Position numbers and translations under genes: made by a program. Shown here in pieces: positions 7,520-13,058 of a DNA stretch of 13,058 nt; the first letter of the stretch is position 1, and every line of letters begins with the position of its first letter. The notes below the pieces were generated by a model. It was not told the origin of the DNA, did no database searches, and worked only from the letters and a program-made list of their open reading frames with translations. This DNA comes from Methanofollis sp. (GTDB taxonomy: Archaea > Halobacteriota > Methanomicrobia > Methanomicrobiales > Methanofollaceae): NCBI GenBank assembly GCA_028696365.1, contig JAQVHG010000030.1, positions 1 through 13,058 on the forward strand. The letters run 5' to 3'.

Positions 7520-10500
7520 TATTTACGGAGTTCAACACATACATAATACCTTACTTGAAAAACTCAAAGCCTATATCCGCGCCCAGTACTTTGGTGAAAA
7601 CAACCTTCTGCTAGAAAAAAGTGAAGAACTGCTAGATCAAGATTGTATCCTCTCTCAAGATCCATACATTGAGTCAAATACCCCCTACATCACATCTAAA
7701 CATGGACTGGATTCACCAAATCTTCCCAAAGATATCCAAAAAATACTCACAATCCTTTCTAAAGAGAATATTGGTGTCTTCGAAAATCCCTATGTCCACC
7801 AGGTAGAAGCACTCGAAGCATTCTATCGTGGGGATGATGTACTTGTAACCACCGGAACCGGCTCGGGTAAAACAGAATGTTTCATGTGGCCAGTAGTTGC
7901 CAATCTCGTACACGAAGCGCAAACATCTCCAGATACATGGAAAATGCGCGGGGTACGCACTCTCCTTCTCTACCCGATGAATGCCCTTGTCGCAGATCAA
8001 ATTGGCAGACTGCGAAGAATGATTGGAGATTCAGAAAACAAGTTCCATCATCAGTTCCAGAAATTTGCTGCAGAGTCAACAACGTCACGCCGCCCCCAAT
8101 TTGGAATGTACACTGGTAGGACTCCCTATCCAGGGGAGACTAAAAAAAAGAAGGACCGCGAACTTGCAGCAGCATTAAGAAAAGACATTCTCGAAAAAGA
8201 AGAGGACTTCATCAGAGAACTCCAGCGTCTTGGGAGATATCCTTCAAAAAAAGACCTTGATGCCTATGTAACCCATCTTGAAAAAGGAGTGCATCTGACC
8301 GATCCAGATGATGCTGAACTGATAACCAGAAAGGAGATGCAGAACACATCTCCTGACATTCTGGTTACCAACTACACCATGCTCCAGTACATGCTGATCC
8401 GGGACATCGAACAACCTATCTGGAATTCCACAAAGGATTGGCTTCATGCATCTCCAGAGAACAAACTGCTCATCGTTATTGATGAGGCACATATGTATCA
8501 TGGATCTGCCGGGGGGGAGGTCTCGCTTCTCATCAGAAGGTTGATGTATCGTCTTGGAATCACCCGAAATAAGGTCAGATTCATCTTAACCAGTGCAAGT
8601 ATTCCCACTGATTCAAGGGAAAAAACTGCATCTTTACAGAAATTCCTCCATGAAATCACTGCAAGTGACAATGGCACAGATTTTACCATAATAACTGGAA
8701 AACGAAAAGAGATCTCCACAGAGAGTTCTCGGGAAATATCCCCAGAAGCGATATCTGGACTCTCAATTGATGCATTCCAAGGCGACACCCCCCAAAAAAT
8801 AGACGCAATAAGTTTATTCTGTCAAATTATAGGGTTAAAAGACTTACAGGAAAACACTCTGGAGGCATATTCCGATTATCTCTATGATAAATTACCACTC
8901 TATGCCCCGGTACAGTGTCTGATTAACCAGACTGCAGGGAACGCAATAGACATTCACAAACTTGCAGAGGTTGTTTTCCCAGGTGTTTCAGAGGATCTTG
9001 CACTAAGGGCAACCCAAGTATTGCTTGCTGTACTCCCGATTGCCAAAAATACTGAAGGTCAGGTCCTTTTCCCTGCACGAATCCATATGTTCTTCCGGGG
9101 ACTCGAAGGGTTGTACGCGTGTACAAATCCTGATTGTCCTCACAAAAATACTGGGGATGGGATCACTCTTGGACAGTTATTTACCAGTAGCGGGCACGAA
9201 ACCTGCGACTGCGGCGGACAGATCTACGAACTGATAAATGATCGAAGGTGTGGGGCCCTATTTCTGAAGGCCTATATGGTGCATGAAACTCAGAATGCCA
9301 CAGATATTGATCTCTGGCGATCTCCAGGGGATTCTTTTGGCAAGAATATGCGTGAGGTCCATCTCTACATCATCCCAACAACAGGCACCTATCAGGAGGA
9401 TCCAGATCGCAATGAGGGTTGGATTAATCCATATACTGGTGTGCTTCATCGAGACCCTTCCTATTCTGAAAAAGCAGGTTATCTCCATGTAGCATATTCA
9501 ACTCACGAAGTACCCAAAAAACCAGGGCAATTTACGTTTAAAAATTGCCCGAAATGTGGAAAAAACCTTGACAGATCTATATTGTCCGATTTTACAACCA
9601 AAGGAAATGAGCCATTCTACAACATCGTTTCATCCCAGTTAGATTCTCAGCCACCCGCAATATTTGACAAGAAAAAACTCAAAAAACAACCAAACGCAGG
9701 ACGAAAAGTTTTGCTCTTCTCAGACAGCCGTCAAAGAGCCGCAACATTAGCAAAAGACATGACGAGATCAGCAGATGATGAAGCGGCCAGGGCTCTTTTA
9801 GTCCTTGCTACATCCCATCTTCAGGACTGGAGCAAAAAAACAGGGAGAGAACCAACCTTAAACATGCTATACACGGCATTTCTCGAAATTACCTATAAAA
9901 ATCATATAATGCTGTTTTACGGGCAGAATAAAAAAGATTTTAAAAGCGGATGGGAAATCATTGCCCGCTATATTAATCATACAAAGAAGCAACCAAAACA
10001 ACTTAATTACAGTAAAATTGCTGCAAAATATTTCTCCAATAAGCCAGGTTTATTCTCAGAACAACTTCTAAAAAATCTTTGTTCACCATATCGATCTCTT
10101 ACCGATTTGGGTCTTTGCTGGCTTGTTCCAAGTGATGAGGAAGATATTGAAAACTGCCTGTATGATCTCGATGAAGAAGACATCACTCTGACACGTGATG
10201 AATTTGAATGTCTCTTCTCAGCATGGGCCACCCACTACTGTACCTCCGATTATGCGATTGGAGAAAGCATCGACGATGAGGTCAGACGGAATATCACCCG
10301 CTGGTCTTTTGGACGCTTAGGGATAGAACAGACAAGACTCCATACAATGCCCAGGTTTATCCAGAAGATTCTGAAAGAGAACGGGTATTCAAAAGAACAG
10401 ATTGAGATAATACAACATATTTTGCAAAAAACATATTTCCAGAAAGGTCTTGGGGAAAAGGGAACATTTTACCTTTCGCTCAATAATATTGCTCTCAAAT

Positions 10501-12842
10501 TTGACGATAAAAAAGAGTGGTACCGTTGTTCAAAGTGTTCAAAAATCTTCCCATTCACTCTATGGGGTCGCTGTGCACATTGTGGAGATGAACACATAGA
10601 GAGCATCACCCCAAGCGATTTAGATCGGTATAAATTCTGGAGAGATCCGGTTTTACAGGCTACAGCAGAAGGGACCGGGAAGACAATTCGGACAATTAAC
10701 ACAGAAGAGCATACTGCTCAGCTCTCTTACAAAGACCAACGTGACAATACATGGTCTACCACAGAGAACTACGAAATGCGATTCCAGAATCTCTTATCTG
10801 AAGAAGAGGAGCCAATTGATGTGCTGAGTTGTACGACCACAATGGAGGTGGGTATTGATATCGGATCATTAACCGCTATCAGTCTCAGGAATGTCCCTCC
10901 ACGAAGAGAGAACTACCAACAAAGAGCAGGACGTGCAGGAAGAAGGGGTACTTCTCTATCTACAATTGTCACCTATGCACAGGATGGTCCACATGATGGA
11001 TGGTATTTCAACCACCCACAGGCTATTATCTCAGGAGAGGGGCGTCTTCCATGGATTGATGCCCACAATGAAAAACTGATCGGTAGACACCTCAATGTTC
11101 TCCTTCTAAACGAATACCTCAACAATCAAAATACAAATTTATACGATTGTGATGTATTGGACTTCTTTGATACTCTCTACGATGATTTTTCGGACTATAC
11201 TACTCATTTCACATTTTCACAGGACGCTAAGAGAATTATAGTTCCCCAGAATGAAGAGGATATAACTGTAATTCATACATTTATCGAGAAATTGATTCGA
11301 AGATTAAACAACATTCAAAATGAAGTTTTGCAGAATCGTGAACGGTATGGATCCAAGGATAATAATTCGCTTCTTGATCTCTTGAGTAGCGAAGGGGTAT
11401 TACCAACATATTCATTCCCACAGAATATCGTTGGATTCTATATTGAAGATCCTGAGGATCCGAGTGGGACCATTTCACAAAAACCAGAGCGTGCATTAAA
11501 TATTGCAATTAGTGAGTACGCACCAGGCAAGGTTCTTGTTGTTGATAAAAAGACCTACAAAGTTGGGGGGATCTATAGCCCATCCTCCCTTGCAAAAAGC
11601 CGTGAAAATCCTGCAGAGAGTTATTTCAATGATCCTAAGTATTATTCAGACTTGTATCAGTGTTCAAATCCATATTGTGGATGGACATCCACAGAAAGTC
11701 CAAAAAATGACAAATGCCCGTTTTGTCATTCACCACTGAACCCCCCAAAGAGAATGCTGAAGCCATGGGGATTTGCTCCACGAAATCACACAAGCATCCC
11801 TGAGGCAAGGGCAGAAGTCGAGTACTCATATGCTGAAGAACCGTGCTACTTTGCAGAACCAACCCAGCAAGACATGAAAGATATTGGTTGTACACATTTG
11901 AGGGTTGCAAAGCGTCCAGACAAGATTACCATTATTAACAAAGGTATTCAAGGGCAAGGATTCTATGTTTGCAAAAAATGTGGTGCTGCAGAGGTAATCC
12001 CGCCAAAATCGACATCAAAAAAGGCAAATAAAGGTAATGATGAAAATCAGTCTACCCCGTTGAAAGGCGTAGGTCGGCCATATACTGCACGAGATCTTTC
12101 AAACTGTCAACATTCTCCTGAGATAGTCTATCTTGGTCATACTTTTGCAACAGACATGGTTGTGTTTGAGTTTGAACTTGACCCTACTCAGATCAACACA
12201 GAATATGATGGACTCTGGATTAAAAGTGCTGCAGTTACATTAACTGAAGCATTTCTGCTTGCTGCCAGTAGAGTATTGGATATCGAGTTTACCGACCTCA
12301 ATGGAGGTCACCGGATCCATAAGACAGATAACAAGGTGTATGTTGATATATACCTCTATGACAGTCTCTCAAGTGGTGCCGGATATTCATCTGGTCTTCT
12401 GGATATGACTGCTGATGTCCTTTCAGAAACTCAGAGTTTGCTTCAAGGATGTACGTGTGATTCAGCATGCCACAATTGCTTGAAGCACTACTGGAACCAG
12501 AGAGTTCAAGACACCTTGAATCGTCATAATGCCCTTGATCTCCTTAACTGGGGTATAGATGGGAATCTTCCCAATGAATTATCTTTGGATGAACAGATAC
12601 ATCTCACTACACCGCTCAAACATCGACTCGAATTAGAAGAATCTGACATTCAAATTATTTGTGAAAAAACGGGAATTCAGATAAAATCATCATGTAAAAC
12701 ACAGAAAGTAGTGATTTATCCAGCAATGTATAATCAAAATAGAATAGAAAAAGGGATAATGTACTTTTCTGATCTTGAATTAAGGAAGACTATGCCCACT
12801 GTATTTGCCCTGATTAAAAAATATATGGGGAGAGTAAGATAA
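7512..12842 (+). CDS. druE: DruE-like DEAH helicase with zinc modules and C-terminal DUF1998
   Basis: This is a 1776-residue superfamily 2 helicase of the MrfA/DruE type and the hallmark of the locus. Motifs in order: Walker A GTGSGKTE (115-122); LLLYPMNALVADQ (motif Ia region); VTNYTMLQYM (motif Ib region); DEAH (324-327); motif III as SAS (361-363) instead of SAT; LLFSDSRQRAATLA (about 735-748, start of the second RecA lobe); TTTMEVGIDIG (1108-1118, motif V); QQRAGRAGRRG (1136-1146, motif VI). Zinc-type Cys sets are C537/C542/C565/C567, C679/C682, C1006/C1009/C1021/C1024, C1384/C1389/C1402/C1405 and C1487/C1490. The DUF1998-type signature CxCxxxCxxC is C1647, C1649, C1653, C1656. Helicase and DUF1998 are in one chain, which argues for DruE/MrfA rather than the separate DrmA and DrmB of DISARM. 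Its size favours DruE over MrfA, which is far shorter. It presumably moves on or unwinds DNA during phage defence. GGTGA (7501-7505) lies six bases before the ATG, and the start overlaps the previous gene. Confidence 0.82.
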   Translation: MTDIYGVQHIHNTLLEKLKAYIRAQYFGENNLLLEKSEELLDQDCILSQDPYIESNTPYITSKHGLDSPNLPKDIQKILTILSKENIGVFENPYVHQVEALEAFYRGDDVLVTTGTGSGKTECFMWPVVANLVHEAQTSPDTWKMRGVRTLLLYPMNALVADQIGRLRRMIGDSENKFHHQFQKFAAESTTSRRPQFGMYTGRTPYPGETKKKKDRELAAALRKDILEKEEDFIRELQRLGRYPSKKDLDAYVTHLEKGVHLTDPDDAELITRKEMQNTSPDILVTNYTMLQYMLIRDIEQPIWNSTKDWLHASPENKLLIVIDEAHMYHGSAGGEVSLLIRRLMYRLGITRNKVRFILTSASIPTDSREKTASLQKFLHEITASDNGTDFTIITGKRKEISTESSREISPEAISGLSIDAFQGDTPQKIDAISLFCQIIGLKDLQENTLEAYSDYLYDKLPLYAPVQCLINQTAGNAIDIHKLAEVVFPGVSEDLALRATQVLLAVLPIAKNTEGQVLFPARIHMFFRGLEGLYACTNPDCPHKNTGDGITLGQLFTSSGHETCDCGGQIYELINDRRCGALFLKAYMVHETQNATDIDLWRSPGDSFGKNMREVHLYIIPTTGTYQEDPDRNEGWINPYTGVLHRDPSYSEKAGYLHVAYSTHEVPKKPGQFTFKNCPKCGKNLDRSILSDFTTKGNEPFYNIVSSQLDSQPPAIFDKKKLKKQPNAGRKVLLFSDSRQRAATLAKDMTRSADDEAARALLVLATSHLQDWSKKTGREPTLNMLYTAFLEITYKNHIMLFYGQNKKDFKSGWEIIARYINHTKKQPKQLNYSKIAAKYFSNKPGLFSEQLLKNLCSPYRSLTDLGLCWLVPSDEEDIENCLYDLDEEDITLTRDEFECLFSAWATHYCTSDYAIGESIDDEVRRNITRWSFGRLGIEQTRLHTMPRFIQKILKENGYSKEQIEIIQHILQKTYFQKGLGEKGTFYLSLNNIALKFDDKKEWYRCSKCSKIFPFTLWGRCAHCGDEHIESITPSDLDRYKFWRDPVLQATAEGTGKTIRTINTEEHTAQLSYKDQRDNTWSTTENYEMRFQNLLSEEEEPIDVLSCTTTMEVGIDIGSLTAISLRNVPPRRENYQQRAGRAGRRGTSLSTIVTYAQDGPHDGWYFNHPQAIISGEGRLPWIDAHNEKLIGRHLNVLLLNEYLNNQNTNLYDCDVLDFFDTLYDDFSDYTTHFTFSQDAKRIIVPQNEEDITVIHTFIEKLIRRLNNIQNEVLQNRERYGSKDNNSLLDLLSSEGVLPTYSFPQNIVGFYIEDPEDPSGTISQKPERALNIAISEYAPGKVLVVDKKTYKVGGIYSPSSLAKSRENPAESYFNDPKYYSDLYQCSNPYCGWTSTESPKNDKCPFCHSPLNPPKRMLKPWGFAPRNHTSIPEARAEVEYSYAEEPCYFAEPTQQDMKDIGCTHLRVAKRPDKITIINKGIQGQGFYVCKKCGAAEVIPPKSTSKKANKGNDENQSTPLKGVGRPYTARDLSNCQHSPEIVYLGHTFATDMVVFEFELDPTQINTEYDGLWIKSAAVTLTEAFLLAASRVLDIEFTDLNGGHRIHKTDNKVYVDIYLYDSLSSGAGYSSGLLDMTADVLSETQSLLQGCTCDSACHNCLKHYWNQRVQDTLNRHNALDLLNWGIDGNLPNELSLDEQIHLTTPLKHRLELEESDIQIICEKTGIQIKSSCKTQKVVIYPAMYNQNRIEKGIMYFSDLELRKTMPTVFALIKKYMGRVR

Positions 12843-13025
12843 AATATCCATACAATAATTGAGAAATGATATTCAGATCACGCAGGCATCATGACGCTCC
12901 AATCCAAAAAAATACAAGGGCTCACCCCCTCCTGTCTTTTGCATGAGTTTTTCTGCGTGTTCTTGCTCGTCCTGGTTTAGCCCTGTATGAGTCTTTTCTT
13001 GTGTTTAGGGGCAGTAGTATTGATA
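12843..13025. other. Noncoding right end of the cassette
   Basis: No gene is seen between the helicase stop and the second att-like repeat. The part from 12929 onward is related to the stretch before the first repeat (1307 onward); see the terminator entry at 12929. The part directly after the operon is AT-rich with no clear motif. Confidence 0.55.
12929..12955 (+). terminator. T-run terminator-like sequence of the operon, right-end copy 2
   Basis: AGGG (12917-12920) can pair weakly with CCCT (12927-12930). It is followed by CTCCTGTCTTTT and GAGTTTTTC, two T-runs of the type that ends archaeal transcripts. The same CTCCTGTCTTTT-CATGA-TTTTTC order follows the DUF499 gene at 1307-1331, so terminator and element end appear to be one conserved unit. 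Confidence 0.45.
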
Positions 13026-13058
13026 GTCCGGCTCATAACCGGACGGCCGTGGGTTCGA
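13026..13058 (+). repeat. tRNA-Met(CAU) 3'-half fragment, att-like direct repeat copy 2 (cut by window end)
   Basis: All 33 visible bases are identical to 1401-1433: the complete anticodon arm with the CAT anticodon, the variable loop, and the T arm up to TTCGA. The preceding bases (ATTGATA) differ from those before copy 1 (CTGTTGC) and are not a D arm, so this is again a fragment and not an intact tRNA gene. The identity begins exactly at the G before the anticodon stem, a plausible edge of the recombination target. The rest of the T arm and the acceptor strand should follow beyond the window. Confidence 0.85.

Larger units (their letters stand above)
1451..13058 (+). mobile_element. tRNA-bounded defence cassette (integrated unit, right att copy runs off window)
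   Basis: Two direct copies of a tRNA 3' half, at 1401 and 13026, lie 11,625 bases apart and bound a unit carrying a left noncoding region, a broken helicase gene, a four-gene Druantia-like operon and a short right end. Both copies are on the + strand, as expected for successive insertions into the same tRNA 3' end with the intact tRNA gene further left. No integrase, recombination directionality factor, replication gene or transposase is visible, so the unit is either non-autonomous or has lost its integrase. The element nature is inferred from the repeats and cargo. Confidence 0.65.

Noticed and set aside
2742..12842. DISARM, BREX or Dpd system
   Set aside because: DISARM has helicase and DUF1998 in separate genes (DrmA, DrmB), BREX needs PglZ and BrxC, and Dpd loci carry deazapurine-related and PLD genes. 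None of these is present; one fused giant helicase-DUF1998 protein at the operon end fits Druantia better.
1..13058. CRISPR array, rRNA or intact insertion sequence
   Set aside because: No regularly spaced repeats with unique spacers, no rRNA-like sequence and no transposase with terminal inverted repeats were seen.

Overview
The window looks archaeal, most likely from a methanogen-type euryarchaeon (Methanomicrobiales is my best guess, by inference only). The tRNA 3' end carries no complete encoded CCA, ribosome-binding sites are GGTGA/GGAGG-like, gene ends are marked by T-runs, and a GC-rich 'host-like' gene style sits beside an AT-rich imported block. No marker gene fixes the taxon.

Layout, left to right. 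(1) Up to 1292: the 3' part of a GC-rich gene of the DUF499 family (anti-phage-associated ATPase-like protein), followed by a hairpin/T-run terminator. (2) 1401-1450: the 3' half of a tRNA with a CAU anticodon and no 5' half. The same sequence returns at 13026 and runs off the window end (33 of 33 visible bases identical), so an 11.6-kb unit is bounded by two direct tRNA-derived att-like repeats. The roughly 100 bp before each copy are also related to each other. (3) 1451-2251: about 800 bp with no convincing gene, containing three TGTCC-N2-ACA boxes two helical turns apart, purine-rich inverted repeats and a possible archaeal promoter. (4) 2252-2740: the N-terminal remnant of a SNF2-type helicase. 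It has an in-frame TAG and is cut off shortly after the Walker A motif. (5) 2742-12842: a tight four-gene AT-rich operon encoding a 525-aa protein with a CoiA-like zinc finger, a 720-aa protein with a coiled coil and a degenerate AAA-like C-terminus, a 346-aa orphan, and a 1776-aa DEAH helicase with zinc modules and a C-terminal DUF1998-type Cys cluster. (6) 12843-13025: a short noncoding tail with a terminator-like sequence, then the second att-like repeat.

Interpretation. The large helicase is the hallmark type of Druantia anti-phage systems (DruE). Three medium-sized uncharacterised genes ending in the helicase recall Druantia type I (druB-druC-druD-druE), but no druA (DUF4338) gene is present. 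In its place stands the decayed start of a helicase from a different, DUF499/DUF1156-type defence system, whose last 10 bases or so also contain the ribosome-binding site of the first operon gene. The simplest reading is a tandem array of defence cassettes accreted at a tRNA-Met(CAU) locus. This cassette seems to have kept an older left end and right end while its interior was swapped for a Druantia-like operon. No integrase is visible, so movement in trans, loss of the integrase, or homologous recombination between cassette ends must be considered.
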